A stretch of DNA of 64,000 nt from Kangiella sp. TOML190 (GCF_023706045.1 NZ_BQYL01000001.1:1488001-1552000), one strand, 5' to 3'; positions 8,974 to 18,634 are shown, counted from the first letter of the stretch. The notes: a model not told the origin generated them from the sequence alone. Numbers and translations are program-made.

Positions 8974-9754
8974 ATTTCTTTCGTTGATAGCCGCAAGAGG
9001 CTGTCATTAGTTTTTGGGTGTACTGAGATTGCGGCTGACTAAAGATCTGCTGTACAGGGCCATACTCCACTTGCTCTCCTTTATTTAGTACCAACACCTT
9101 ATCACTGAAGTGTTCTACTAGACCCAGATCGTGGGAAATAAAGACATAAGCTAATTGTAATTCTTCCTGCAGATCGAGTAATAAATTAATAATTTGCGCC
9201 TGTACTGAAACGTCCAACGCCGAAACTGGCTCATCGGCAACGATCACTTTAGGGTTAAGCATCAGCGCCCTGGCAATAGCAATCCGCTGCCTTTGCCCGC
9301 CAGAGAAAGTATGCGGGTAACGATCGGCATATTCAGTTCGCAAGCCAACCATTTCAAGCTTTTCTGCAACCCTATGTTTGATTTGGGTATTATTAAAACC
9401 CTTTGCATTGATCAATGGCTCCGCAAGAATTTGTTGGATGGTCGCGCGAGGATTAAAGGATGTGCGCGGGTTTTGAAAAATCATGCGGATTTGTTTAAAC
9501 CATTGAAAGTGCTTTTGTTCGAAAACGTTGACCCCATTTAACAATAAATCACCAGAGTTAGGCTTCTCTGCACCCACTAGAATTCTTGCTAGGGTAGATT
9601 TCCCCGAACCAGATTCGCCGACCACGGCCAGGGTTTGTCCTGGATTAATTGAGAAACTGATTCCTTTTAGCACTTCCAGATAACGATCTTTTAGAGGGTT
9701 ATTGGAGATTTTATAAGATTTGCGAAGTAGTTTTGCGGTAAACAAATTGGCCAT
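8972..9754 (-). CDS. sapF: Peptide/polyamine ABC transporter ATP-binding protein SapF
   Basis: One of two ATPases of a Sap/Dpp-type ABC importer, on the cytoplasmic face. Seen: Walker A GESGSGKST, Q-loop in MIFQNPRTSFNPR, signature FSGGQRQRIAIARAL, Walker B VIVADEPVSALDVS and H-loop in FISHDLG. 260 residues, as usual for SapF/DppF-type subunits. It is last in the sapABCDF operon, seven bases after the sapD stop, and its stop lies in the terminator shared with ppiD. Specific identity as SapF rests on the operon order and on the SapB and SapD partners. Confidence 0.9.
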   Translation of the reverse strand: MANLFTAKLLRKSYKISNNPLKDRYLEVLKGISFSINPGQTLAVVGESGSGKSTLARILVGAEKPNSGDLLLNGVNVFEQKHFQWFKQIRMIFQNPRTSFNPRATIQQILAEPLINAKGFNNTQIKHRVAEKLEMVGLRTEYADRYPHTFSGGQRQRIAIARALMLNPKVIVADEPVSALDVSVQAQIINLLLDLQEELQLAYVFISHDLGLVEHFSDKVLVLNKGEQVEYGPVQQIFSQPQSQYTQKLMTASCGYQRKK

Positions 9755-9761
9755 AAGCTCT

Positions 9762-10736
9762 CTACTCCTTTTCTAACAGCGGATAATGGCAACGAATTTG
9801 TCTGCCTTGTAGGTTTCGTAACTTAGGCATTTCGACACAGCGACGACTGGCGTAAGGGCATCGCGGCCCAAGGTTGCAACCAACCGGCAGGTGGCGCATT
9901 GGCGGAGTAGAGCCAGCTAAATTGTAGAGCCGACGGCCCTTTTTATAATGCATCCCAAAATGCGGTACGCTATCCAATAAGGCTTTGGTGTAAGGGTGGT
10001 AGGGTTCGCTCAGTAATTTATACGTTCTGCCAGACTCAACAATTTGTCCTGAGTACATCACACTAACTTTTTCAGTAGTTTCCGACAAAATTGAAAAATC
10101 GTGAGTGATCAGCATCAAAGCCATGCCGAGCTCTTCGTTTAGTCGCATCAATAGATCGAGGGTTTGCGCTTGTATCGTTACGTCCAAGGATGTGGTGGGT
10201 TCATCTGCGATCAAGAGTTTCGGCTCGCAGGCTAGCGCCATCGCAATCATTACCCGCTGGTTCAAACCGCCGGATAGCTGGTGTGGGTATTCGCGGTAAC
10301 GGCGCTTGGCATCGTGGATCCCAACCGCGGTTAAGAGCTCCAATGAGCGCTCGCGACATTGCTTGCGGTTGCCACCTTTGTGAAAGCGAACCGTTTCATC
10401 GAGTTGAAAGCCGATGGTTAACGATGGGTTTAAGCTCGATGTTGGATCTTGGAAAATAATCGAAATATTGTCGGTGATCAGCTTCTTTCGCTCGGCGCTA
10501 GGCATCCGGATAAGATCTTTGCCTTCGAGACTAAACAATTCCGCTTGGGCGATAGCCGCCGGCGATAATAGCTCGGCAATGGCCAGCGCCATAACGCTTT
10601 TACCGGAACCCGATTCGCCAATTACTCCGGTAACTTGCCCTGGCTCAATTTGAAAGCGAGCCTGATCCACGGCGGTTACTAACCCATGATCCGTTTTAAA
10701 TTTAACCGTCAGATTTTCGATTTGTAATAAGCTCAT
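9762..10736 (-). CDS. sapD: Peptide/polyamine ABC transporter ATP-binding protein SapD
   Basis: Second ATPase of the Sap transporter. Seen: Walker A GESGSGKSV, signature LSGGLNQRVMIAMAL, Walker B LLIADEPTTSLDV, H-loop LITHDFS, then a C-terminal oligopeptide-ABC extension with four cysteines (in GCNLGPRCPYASRRC and RCHYPL). In related DppD-type subunits such cysteines hold an iron-sulfur cluster; that this one does is inference. The C-terminus (PVGCNLGPRCPYA...CHYPL..EKE) closely resembles enterobacterial SapD. 324 residues; it lies between sapC (8-base gap) and sapF (7-base gap). Confidence 0.92.
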   Translation of the reverse strand: MSLLQIENLTVKFKTDHGLVTAVDQARFQIEPGQVTGVIGESGSGKSVMALAIAELLSPAAIAQAELFSLEGKDLIRMPSAERKKLITDNISIIFQDPTSSLNPSLTIGFQLDETVRFHKGGNRKQCRERSLELLTAVGIHDAKRRYREYPHQLSGGLNQRVMIAMALACEPKLLIADEPTTSLDVTIQAQTLDLLMRLNEELGMALMLITHDFSILSETTEKVSVMYSGQIVESGRTYKLLSEPYHPYTKALLDSVPHFGMHYKKGRRLYNLAGSTPPMRHLPVGCNLGPRCPYASRRCVEMPKLRNLQGRQIRCHYPLLEKE

Positions 10737-10744
10737 CTCGTTAC

Positions 10745-11644
10745 CTATTGGTTAATTTGCGGATCGAGCGCATCGCGCAATCCATCGCCAACCAAATTGA
10801 CTGATAAAATGGTTAAGAATATGGCTAATCCTGGCAATACCATAGTCCAAGGGGCATATTGGATATAGGCTCGCGACTCGGCCAGCATGGTTCCCCATTC
10901 CGCGATTGGCGGCTGCGCTCCCAGTCCTAAAAAGCCTAAGGCGGCTATGTCCAGTAAAGCCGTGGAGAAACTGAAAGTGGACTGAATAATCAAGGCTGGA
11001 ACTATATTAGGGCCAATGTGCTTGAATAATAAGCGCTTAGAGTTAGCACCATCGAGTTTAACCGCCATGCTGTATTCTTTATTCAGTTCTTGCGAAATGG
11101 CGCTTTGAGTCAATTTTACAAATTGCGGAATAAGCACCAAAATCACCGCATAGACGGCATTAATCAGCCCCGGCCCAATAACCGCGACCACTGCAATGGC
11201 CAGTAACAGCGATGGCAAGGAAAGCAAGATATCCATAAAGCGCATTAAAAGACTGCGCAGCATCTGCGGGATCAGCGAGGCGATCGCACCAAGAAAAACA
11301 CCAATCATGCCTGAAGTAAGAACGATAAACACTGACAACACCAGCGACAATCGAGCGCCGTATAAAAGCCTTGAAAAGAGATCTCGACCTAAATCATCGG
11401 TGCCCAAAAAGTGTGGGAAGTTGCCCAGTGGATTCCATAAGGGTGGCTGGAATGCACGGCTGCTGTATTGTTGAGCCGGATCAAAAGGCGCGATCCAAGG
11501 ACCAATAATGGCTAATAAAATGATTAAAAGTAAAAACAGGCTACCAATAACCGCACCATTATTGTGGCTGAACATTTGCCACGAGGGGCGCGAGGACCAT
11601 TGTTTTAGGCGCAAAGAGAGGCTGCTGACTTTGGCGTAATTCAC
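10745..11644 (-). CDS. sapC: Peptide/polyamine ABC transporter permease SapC
   Basis: Inner-membrane permease of the Sap/Dpp family. Seen: 299 residues, N-terminal membrane helix (about 29-50), a GTDDLGRDLFSRLLYGAR motif typical of DppC/OppC, about five further hydrophobic segments, the EAA-type loop around DGANSKRLLFKHIGPN and the C-terminal NLVGDGLRDALDP signature. It overlaps sapB by 4 bases (ATGA), indicating translational coupling, and forms the channel with SapB. Confidence 0.92.
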   Translation of the reverse strand: MNYAKVSSLSLRLKQWSSRPSWQMFSHNNGAVIGSLFLLLIILLAIIGPWIAPFDPAQQYSSRAFQPPLWNPLGNFPHFLGTDDLGRDLFSRLLYGARLSLVLSVFIVLTSGMIGVFLGAIASLIPQMLRSLLMRFMDILLSLPSLLLAIAVVAVIGPGLINAVYAVILVLIPQFVKLTQSAISQELNKEYSMAVKLDGANSKRLLFKHIGPNIVPALIIQSTFSFSTALLDIAALGFLGLGAQPPIAEWGTMLAESRAYIQYAPWTMVLPGLAIFLTILSVNLVGDGLRDALDPQINQ

Positions 11645-12600
11645 AGTGGTCTCCTTTTTCGCGGATCTAAGTAGTTTGATAGTAGATCGAGCAGCAAATT
11701 AAAAATAATGACAATAGAGGAGATGGCCAAAATCCCGCCTTGGATGTTGGCGTAGTCTTGGCGCGAAACGGCATTCAAAAGCCACGTGCCAACGCCTGGC
11801 CAAGCAAAGATGTATTCAGTAATGATGAGTCCCGTCATAAGGATACTGATTTGCAAACCACCTATGGTAAGTAATGCTTGCATCGCGTTTCTCAGCGCAT
11901 GCACCCGAATGATCCGCGACTCGGATAAGCCTTTTGAGCGAGCCGTGCGGATGTATTCAAACTTTAAAATATTGACCAAGGAAGAACGAGTCATGCGCGC
12001 CATAATGGCCATGGGTACCCAACTTAAGGTGATGCTGGGAAGGATCAGGTGTTTGAGCGCATTATAAAAAGCCTGATAACCATATTGGTTGCTACTGATT
12101 AAGCTATCAATCAACATGAAGCGGGTAACTGGTTCGATGTGGTATTCAAAACCAATTCGTCCGGCTACTGGAGTCAATCCTAAATGTAAAGAGAAAAACA
12201 GCACTAATAGTAAGCCCCACCAAAAAATGGGCATGGAATAGCCGATAAGGGTTGCGCTCATCAGGCCATTGTCGATCCAGCTTCCTTGGTTTTTAGCGGC
12301 GAAAATGCCCAGTAATAAACCGAATACAATTGCCATCATTAACGCTAAAGTTAGCAGCTCGAAAGTGGCGGGGAAATGTTTTAAAAAGTCAGTGAGTACC
12401 GAGTTTCCCGAGATGTACGAGTAGCCCCAATCGGCTTGAAACAAATGTCCCACATACTCAAAGTATTGGCCAAAAGCAGAGCTGGCTTGGTAAGGAAAAA
12501 TGGGTACTGCTGCCTGTTGGCTGATATAGAAGGTGAGCAAGGTCAAACCAATAAAACTAACAACCGCGGTAAACAGTAAGCGTAGTAGGGTAGCGATCAT
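11641..12600 (-). CDS. sapB: Peptide/polyamine ABC transporter permease SapB
   Basis: Inner-membrane permease. Seen: 319 residues with about six hydrophobic segments. The block PVAGRIGFEYHIEPVTRF followed by MLIDSLIS matches the SapB-specific region, and the EAA-type loop is ARSKGLSESRIIRVHALRNA. The first periplasmic loop is shorter than in DppB, as in SapB. It overlaps sapA and sapC by 4 bases each. In E. coli SapBCDF has been linked to putrescine export and Sap to antimicrobial-peptide tolerance; the substrate here is not shown by sequence. Confidence 0.92.
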   Translation of the reverse strand: MIATLLRLLFTAVVSFIGLTLLTFYISQQAAVPIFPYQASSAFGQYFEYVGHLFQADWGYSYISGNSVLTDFLKHFPATFELLTLALMMAIVFGLLLGIFAAKNQGSWIDNGLMSATLIGYSMPIFWWGLLLVLFFSLHLGLTPVAGRIGFEYHIEPVTRFMLIDSLISSNQYGYQAFYNALKHLILPSITLSWVPMAIMARMTRSSLVNILKFEYIRTARSKGLSESRIIRVHALRNAMQALLTIGGLQISILMTGLIITEYIFAWPGVGTWLLNAVSRQDYANIQGGILAISSIVIIFNLLLDLLSNYLDPRKRRPL

Positions 12601-14435
12601 GGTTTCTCGTCTCCCGCCATTGGCTCAGCTTCCAGCGGTTGTAGCGGATTATCTGTCTGAGGGTTATCAGTTTGGGGATTATCTATTTTGGGACTGTCCG
12701 CCTGAGGATTTAGAAACGATACGCCTTCAAAACTAATACTGCCTAGGGGCGAGAGTTGCACTCCGTTTAACTGATGATTAAACAATAAACTATTTTGCGC
12801 ATAAGCAATGGTGAGCCAGGGTTGTTCTTGTTGGAACATAGCTTGCGCTTGTTGATAGAGCTTTTTTCTTTGCTCAGGATCAGTTTCCAAGCGCGCTCGC
12901 TTGATAATGCGGTCAAAGTTTTGATTACACCAGCGGGCGTAATTGCCACGGTTTTGACTGGCTAAGCAACTTAGTAAGGGAGTTAAAAAATTATCGGGAT
13001 CGCCATTATCGGCATTCCAGCCTAGCAGCACGGTTTGGTGATGGCCGAGGCGAACGCGACGCAAAAAAGTTCCCCACTGAAAACTGATAATTTGCGCTTT
13101 GACGCCAATCTCGGTTAAGTCTTGTTGGATCATCTCCGCCATCTTACGCGCGTTGGGGTTATAGCCTCTTTGTACCGGCATGGCCCAAATATCAAGCGAT
13201 AGCCCTTTATCGTAGCCAGCCTCGGCAAGCAAGCTTTTAGCCTTGGCGGGGTTGTAAACAATAGGCTGCGGCGGTTTTTGGTAAGCCCAAGAGGTGGTGG
13301 GAATAGGGCTGTCAGCAATGGTTGCTTGTTGGTCATAGACCGCGCGGATAATGGCTTTGCGATTTATCGCATAACTTAGCGCTTGGCGTACTTTGGGCTG
13401 GTTAAAGGGCGCTTTTTCGGTATTAAAAGCCCAATAAGCAACATTTAAACCCGCAATTTGGTTGGACTGGATCTGAGCTTGTTGTTCTGCCAATTTAAGG
13501 TGTACCGGTAGCGGGTAGCGCATTATATCGCACTCGCCGGCGGAAAAGCGTGCAAAGCGCATCGCCGGATCTGGAGTGATGGCATAAACCAAGTTTTGGA
13601 TTGCACTGACTCCTGCGAAATGCTCTTCGAAAGCTTTAAAACGCAGCAGTGAATCTACTTGGTAATCTACTAATTGAAAAGGGCCTGTGCCGATAGGAGC
13701 CTTGTCAAACAGCTCGAGTTGATTCTTTTGTGCCAATACTTCGGCATATTCCTTGGATTGGATCGGTAAATAAGGCGTTGCGAGAATCGCCAAAAAAGGG
13801 CTTTCGGGGCGGTTTAGTTGAATTTCAAGCTGATGTTCGTCAATTTTGCGAATATTTTGGATTAATTGAGCAAGTCCTTGGCTTTGGAAATAGGGGTAAC
13901 GGCCTTTGGCCGCTTGATAAAGCGGATGCATAGGATCCCGTTGTCGCTCGATACTAAAAATCACATCATCAGCATTTAATGAGCGAGTTGGAGAAAAGTG
14001 TTGGTTGGAGTGAAAAGCTATATCCTTCTTAAGCTTAAAGCGATACTGGAGTCCATCTTCGGATATTTCCCAAGATTCCGCTATCCGTGGGCGCAGGTTG
14101 GTCGTTCCTGGTTCATAATCGAGCAATTGATTAAAAATAGTCGGACTAGTGGCATCGACTGTGGTGCCGGAGGTGCTGGTTTGCGGATTTAAAGTCACTG
14201 GACTGCCTTCGGCGCAGTAGACCAGTAATTCATTGTTTATATCGGCATTTTGAGCTTGGGCTGAGGTTTTTGTGGAATTTGAACTGAGATCAGAAGCTTG
14301 CTTACAAGCCGTAACCAGCATCAAAAGTAGCACCCAACCAGACGCCACAAGTATCAATGAAAGTTTTGCCGTCAAACTTTTCAAGCGTTTACCTATTGAT
14401 CTTTTTATTTCAGGTAAAGTTAAGATCCTAATCAT
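12597..14435 (-). CDS. sapA: Periplasmic peptide-binding lipoprotein of the Sap transporter (SapA/DppA-like)
   Basis: Family-5 extracellular solute-binding protein that delivers peptides or related ligands to SapBCDF. Seen: 612 residues; hydrophobic N-terminus ending in lipobox VTAC (Cys44); LVYCAEGSP and SGTTVDATSP near the start of the mature domain; LDIWAMPVQRGYNPNAR and WNADNGDPDNF, which are closer to DppA than to E. coli SapA; and a Pro/Asp/Asn-rich C-terminal tail with repeated NPQTD units. It is first in the operon. The predicted lipid anchor and the repeat tail are departures from E. coli SapA. No strong ribosome site is seen before ATG 14435. Confidence 0.88.
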   Translation of the reverse strand: MIRILTLPEIKRSIGKRLKSLTAKLSLILVASGWVLLLMLVTACKQASDLSSNSTKTSAQAQNADINNELLVYCAEGSPVTLNPQTSTSGTTVDATSPTIFNQLLDYEPGTTNLRPRIAESWEISEDGLQYRFKLKKDIAFHSNQHFSPTRSLNADDVIFSIERQRDPMHPLYQAAKGRYPYFQSQGLAQLIQNIRKIDEHQLEIQLNRPESPFLAILATPYLPIQSKEYAEVLAQKNQLELFDKAPIGTGPFQLVDYQVDSLLRFKAFEEHFAGVSAIQNLVYAITPDPAMRFARFSAGECDIMRYPLPVHLKLAEQQAQIQSNQIAGLNVAYWAFNTEKAPFNQPKVRQALSYAINRKAIIRAVYDQQATIADSPIPTTSWAYQKPPQPIVYNPAKAKSLLAEAGYDKGLSLDIWAMPVQRGYNPNARKMAEMIQQDLTEIGVKAQIISFQWGTFLRRVRLGHHQTVLLGWNADNGDPDNFLTPLLSCLASQNRGNYARWCNQNFDRIIKRARLETDPEQRKKLYQQAQAMFQQEQPWLTIAYAQNSLLFNHQLNGVQLSPLGSISFEGVSFLNPQADSPKIDNPQTDNPQTDNPLQPLEAEPMAGDEKP

Positions 14436-14942
14436 AGCAAGGATTCGTCGAATTCACTACAAATCAATGATTTATGTCGCTTTTATGTGTCACTTTACCA
14501 TTGGTAACTTGGTCATAGCTCGCAAAATTGTAAACTAATAGTAAATTGAGAGCTTAGTTATTGAAATCTAACGATATTAAGTTGAAAGCCCTATGGTTAT
14601 TACCTATACTGAAAGACCGCGGTGTGAAAACCGAACTTAAATCGAGGCATTTATAGCCTGTGTGATTTCGATAATTCGGTTGAAAAATCGCGCTAAGTAA
14701 TTTGCAAGCTTTTGATTAGCTTAATGGGATCTCATTAAAATATAGCCGATAGCTAGCCAGCAATGGTTTTTAATAAGTAGTAGCTTTTTGTAAAGCGTTT
14801 CAAGGAGCCCGATTGAAGTTAAGTTGCTTGAGTTGACATGAGGCTATGCCTTTAATTGAATTCAAGCAAGCAGCAAAATCGAAAACCGAAAAGATAGATA
14901 CAAAGACAGAACAAGGTTTAATGGAAGGTTAGTGATAGATTC
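14436..14942. other. 507-base divergent intergenic region between sapA and the outer-membrane gene
   Basis: No gene is supported here. It must hold the sapA promoter (minus) and that of the 14943 gene (plus). A TTGACA at 14833-14838 with TTGAAT 17 bases on (14856-14861) is the best plus-strand promoter candidate, but its -10 is weak. A 28-codon reading frame at 14846-14932 lacks a convincing ribosome site. No terminator or long repeat was found. Confidence 0.5.
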
Positions 14943-16238
14943 ATGCAAAAACGTTATATCGCACTCATAATTGGATTCTCAATGGTCACTTCGTTGGCAC
15001 AAGCGGAGTCTCAGTTGAGCTCGAAAAAAACTTTGCAAGAGCAATCGACTAAACAAGAAGTGAGCGATAAGGCATTAATTCAAAGCAGCTCCTCATCAAA
15101 CTACCAAGAGTTTTTAAAACTATCGCAGTCGCTGATGACAAAAGCTTTGCCCAAGCCGCTTGATTTTAAGCCCAATGCTTCGCTTTCAGCTTATTCCTCT
15201 TCGCCTTCGTCTGTTTCGCCTGCAGATAGTCCGGCTATTTTTATTGAACAAGAAATTTTAGACAGCATGCAAGCTGACTCGGTAGCTGATGATAAAGATA
15301 CTCAAGGCCAGTGGTCAGTATCTTTTGACTTAAGTCGGATCGAGGCCGATTCAGCCGGCTTGAACTTTAATACGCCATTTTCCAATCGGGCCTACCCAAA
15401 TTTTTATGACTGGGAGTTGGGCAGTAGCCTAGTCTCGGCAGATCAAACGTCACGTTTTTATGTCAACTATGGCAATCGAAAAGTACCTATTTCTATTAGT
15501 TTTGACGAGAATCCAACCGATAATTTTTCTCGGCAAGATTTAAACCTTGGGTTTGAGCAAAGCTTCGATCAAAATTGGGCGGTGTCTATTGCCTATTTAA
15601 AAACGGATCAACAGCTGGATCGCTTAGGACAGGGAATTTTAGAGCCCAATTCGTTGCATGAAGTTAACTATTCGTTCGATATTAGTCAGCCGAACCAAAT
15701 AGAAACATTGAATTTTTCGCCTTTTAATCAGAACCGTGGTGCGGGCAATTTTTTATTTGATGATGTATCGGCGATTGAAATTAAAGTTTCAAGACAGCTG
15801 GGCCAATCATTTTCATTAAACGCTAAGGCTTCCGAGCTTAAAGCTCAGGTGGCGGAACTTGGTTACTTAAATCCGAGTAACCCTAATCCTTATCCTTTGG
15901 ATCTCAATAAGCTAGCATTAGCTGGTCAGTATCAGGTTAATGACCATTGGTCGTTGGATGCCAGCTTGGAAAAAGAGAGTGGTCACTTGTTAGCTGCTCA
16001 CTCTGAAAACAGTAACAATACTAATCATTTTGACGCCACTACTTTAGACATTGGTGTGCAATACCAATCTAACTGGGAAAATGTTGGAGTGGTGATTCGG
16101 ATCGATCTGATGAATTTATTAGGGTTGGAAGAAAATGCTGACACCGTAAATCGTTACGGTTTGGATCAAGACGGTTTAGTGCCTTTTAGTTTCGATACTC
16201 CTAAGTACATAAAACTAAGCGGCAGCATCAACTTTTAA
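14943..16238 (+). CDS. Predicted outer-membrane beta-barrel protein, function unknown
   Basis: I do not recognise a named family. Seen: 431 residues; signal peptide ending about SLAQA (residue 21); a Ser/Lys/Gln-rich linker to about residue 115; then repeated alternating hydrophobic/polar strands rich in Tyr, Phe and Trp turns, and a last strand YIKLSGSINF ending in Phe, as in BAM substrates. No TonB plug domain is visible. It is followed 277 bases later, on the same strand, by the DUF3450-TonB2 cluster, so it may be an accessory or client of that system, but that is inference from position. Confidence 0.6.
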   Translation: MQKRYIALIIGFSMVTSLAQAESQLSSKKTLQEQSTKQEVSDKALIQSSSSSNYQEFLKLSQSLMTKALPKPLDFKPNASLSAYSSSPSSVSPADSPAIFIEQEILDSMQADSVADDKDTQGQWSVSFDLSRIEADSAGLNFNTPFSNRAYPNFYDWELGSSLVSADQTSRFYVNYGNRKVPISISFDENPTDNFSRQDLNLGFEQSFDQNWAVSIAYLKTDQQLDRLGQGILEPNSLHEVNYSFDISQPNQIETLNFSPFNQNRGAGNFLFDDVSAIEIKVSRQLGQSFSLNAKASELKAQVAELGYLNPSNPNPYPLDLNKLALAGQYQVNDHWSLDASLEKESGHLLAAHSENSNNTNHFDATTLDIGVQYQSNWENVGVVIRIDLMNLLGLEENADTVNRYGLDQDGLVPFSFDTPKYIKLSGSINF

Positions 16239-16391
16239 ACTGGAGATATTAGACCAGTTTTAGGTTGTTCAATAAATGGACAACCAAGAATAGGCATAAG
16301 TTTTTCGCTTAAAGTTAATTCAGTGATTAAGTGTGGAAAAGCGCAAATCCTTGGTTGACGCCTATTTGCTTTAACCTTATAGTTGGCCTCT

Positions 16392-16419
16392 TTGCTTTTT
16401 ATAGTGGTCTATTTATAAG
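16392..16419 (+). promoter_or_regulatory. Candidate promoter of the DUF3450-TonB2 operon
   Basis: TTGCTT at 16392-16397, 16 bases, then TATAAG at 16414-16419. Within the leader, AGTCGT/ACGACT (16461-16476) forms a small perfect dyad with a TTAT loop. No Fur-like box was recognised. Confidence 0.35.
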
Positions 16420-16515
16420 CTTTAGCGGGAAGAGGTTTTTTTAACCCCTTTTCGAAAAACAGTCGTTTATACGACTGATAACAATAGATTTCTAAGTTGA
16501 AATTTGGGTATGTAT

Positions 16516-17292
16516 ATGAATAAAACATTAACACTAAAGAAAACAGCGGTGGCCGTTATCACCAGCGCTATCTTGAGCGGAGCGGCACTCGCCGGGCCAT
16601 TCGAGTCGTCGGTTACGGTTGAAAAACGTATCGACAAGGCAGCAGCATCTTCGCAAACTAAAATTGACAAGCTTGCTGAGCAAGCAGCTGATGCGGCTTT
16701 TGAATACCGTAATACGCTTAGCCGTGTAGACAGTCTTGAGACCTTTAATGCTCAATTAAGACGTCAAGTTGCTAGCCAAGAAAAAAGTATTGGCAACATG
16801 GCCGGCGAAATGGAGTCTATCGACGAAACCGAAAAAGGTGTTTTGCCTTTGATGGATGAGATGATAAAGACTCTCGATCAATTCGTTTCTTTAGACATTC
16901 CTTTTAATATCGAAGAAAGAACCGCGCGTGTTCAAAACTTGTACAAGTTAATGGATGATGCCGGTGTTTCAGTTTCGGAAAAATACCGTAAAATTTTAGA
17001 AGCTTACCAAATTGAAATGGGCTACGGTAACGTGATGCAAGCGACTGCTGGTGAGATCGATGCTGATGGCACTTCGATTCAGGTAGATTTCTTGCGCGTA
17101 GGTCGTACTGCTTATGTGTATCTTTCAAAGGATGGCACTAACGGTCGATATTGGGACAAGTCAGCGAAATCGTGGGTGGATTTACCTAGCGAATTCGTTG
17201 AGGAAGTAGGCGAAGCGATTAAGATGGCTAAAGGTATCGCGCCTGCTGAATTGTTTGAAGTACCAGTTCCAGTAGCGGAGGCCGCACAATGA
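16516..17292 (+). CDS. DUF3450 secreted coiled-coil protein of the TonB2 cluster
   Basis: Periplasmic protein of the DUF3450 family, regularly encoded just before ttpC in Vibrio- and Shewanella-type TonB2 clusters. Seen: signal peptide (MNKTLTLKK then a hydrophobic run ending GAALA, about residue 27), a long heptad-like helix to about residue 110 (QAADAAFEYRNTLSRVDSLE), then a compact alpha/beta C-terminal domain with VDFLRVGRTAYVYLS. I chose ATG 16516; an ATG at 16510 and a TTG at 16504 are in frame but would only lengthen the N-region. It overlaps ttpC by 4 bases (ATGA). Its biochemical role is not known. Confidence 0.88.
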   Translation: MNKTLTLKKTAVAVITSAILSGAALAGPFESSVTVEKRIDKAAASSQTKIDKLAEQAADAAFEYRNTLSRVDSLETFNAQLRRQVASQEKSIGNMAGEMESIDETEKGVLPLMDEMIKTLDQFVSLDIPFNIEERTARVQNLYKLMDDAGVSVSEKYRKILEAYQIEMGYGNVMQATAGEIDADGTSIQVDFLRVGRTAYVYLSKDGTNGRYWDKSAKSWVDLPSEFVEEVGEAIKMAKGIAPAELFEVPVPVAEAAQ

Positions 17293-18623
17293 AAAAAATA
17301 ATTAGTTTATCTTTAGCTGCGGTGGTTGGTTTAACGGCTAACTTTTCTGCACCTGCAGCCACGACACTTGATGATTTATTGCGTGAAGTGCGCAATCAAG
17401 AGCGCTTACAGCAGCAGGTTAACCAACAGCGTGAAGCTGAGTTTCGTGCCAATAAGGCTACTCAAGAGCGTAAACTACGCGATGCGCGTAACAAATTAGC
17501 CTCAGCGGAAGCTACTGCTAATAACTTACAAGCACAATTCCAAGCGAACGAATTGAAATTGACTGAACTTGAAACCGAGTTGCGTGCAAAGCAAGGTAAC
17601 TTGGGTGAGTTGTTCGGTGTGGTGCGTCAAGCGGCTAACAGTATTCAAGGTGACTTGAAAGCTTCTTTGATCAGTGCCCAATACCCAGGGCGTGATATGT
17701 TGCTAGAAAACTTGAACGATTCTGGTACTCCAAGCATGCAAGAACTGCGCGATTTCTACGTCTTGTTATTACAAGAGATGACCGAGCAAGGCAAAGTGAC
17801 TACTTTTACTGCTGATGTAGTTAACACCGCTGGTTTAACTGAGTCGCAAACGGTTAAGCGTATTGGTGCTTTCAACTTGACCTCGGGTGATGACTACCTT
17901 TTCTTCGAAGATGGAAAAATCAATACCTTACAAGTACAGCCAAATGCTCAAGTATTAAATGCATTGTCTGCTTACAATGGGGTTTCTTCAGGTTACGGCG
18001 GTATGTATCTGGATCCTTCAAAGGGCGGTATCTTACAGCTTGAGAAGTTGAAAATGAGCTTGCCTGAGCGTCTTTGGAAATATAAAGGTGTCGCTGGCTG
18101 GGCTGTATTAGTCCTATTAATTGTGGGTGTAATCATTGCACTTGAGCGCTTGTTCATGCTGTATGTAGTAACAGGACCTGCAATCAATTCGCAAAAGAAA
18201 AACTCTACGCCTAAAAACAACCCTCTTGGTCGCATCATGAAAGTTTATCTTGCGAACAAGAACGAAGATACTGAAAATCTAGAGTTGAAGCTTGATGAAG
18301 CGGTATTAAAAGAGACGCCAAAAATTGAGCGTGGTATCAACCTAATTAAAGTAATTGCTGCCCTTGGCCCATTGCTAGGTCTATTGGGTACCGTTACCGG
18401 TATGATCGAAGTATTCCAATCGATTACTTTGCACGGTACAGGCGACCCAAGAACTATGGCTGATGGTATTTCTAAAGCCTTGGCCACCACAGTTTGGGGC
18501 TTGTTAGCAGCGATTCCATTAACCTTCTTGCATGCCATTGTTGCAGGTAAGAGTAAGAACATTATTCATACTCTTGAAGAGCAAAGTACTGGCTTGATGG
18601 CTTCGCACGAAGAAAACGCATAA
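17289..18623 (+). CDS. ttpC: TtpC, long MotA/TolQ/ExbB-family proton channel protein of the TonB2 system
   Basis: In Vibrio, TtpC is needed with ExbB2/ExbD2 for TonB2-driven transport. Seen: 444 residues; signal peptide (1 to about 24); periplasmic coiled coil rich in Gln/Arg/Glu (about 30-105); a globular periplasmic part; a membrane helix at about 262-285; and a C-terminal ExbB domain with two helices and the family signature GPLLGLLGTVTGMIEVF. The extra N-terminal periplasmic region separates it from ordinary ExbB. Coupled to the DUF3450 gene by overlap; exbB2 follows after 11 bases. Confidence 0.93.
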   Translation: MKKIISLSLAAVVGLTANFSAPAATTLDDLLREVRNQERLQQQVNQQREAEFRANKATQERKLRDARNKLASAEATANNLQAQFQANELKLTELETELRAKQGNLGELFGVVRQAANSIQGDLKASLISAQYPGRDMLLENLNDSGTPSMQELRDFYVLLLQEMTEQGKVTTFTADVVNTAGLTESQTVKRIGAFNLTSGDDYLFFEDGKINTLQVQPNAQVLNALSAYNGVSSGYGGMYLDPSKGGILQLEKLKMSLPERLWKYKGVAGWAVLVLLIVGVIIALERLFMLYVVTGPAINSQKKNSTPKNNPLGRIMKVYLANKNEDTENLELKLDEAVLKETPKIERGINLIKVIAALGPLLGLLGTVTGMIEVFQSITLHGTGDPRTMADGISKALATTVWGLLAAIPLTFLHAIVAGKSKNIIHTLEEQSTGLMASHEENA

Positions 18624-18634
18624 GGCGAATTGTT

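Noticed and set aside
14846-14932. 28-codon reading frame upstream of the outer-membrane gene (starts MPLIEFKQAAK)
   Set aside because: GAGG lies only two bases before the ATG, too close to serve as a ribosome site, and there is no other support. It may be a leader peptide but I cannot support it.
16263-16285. Hairpin GGTTGTTC / GGACAACC after the outer-membrane gene, considered as a terminator
   Set aside because: The stem has a G-T pair and no T run follows, so termination is not supported.
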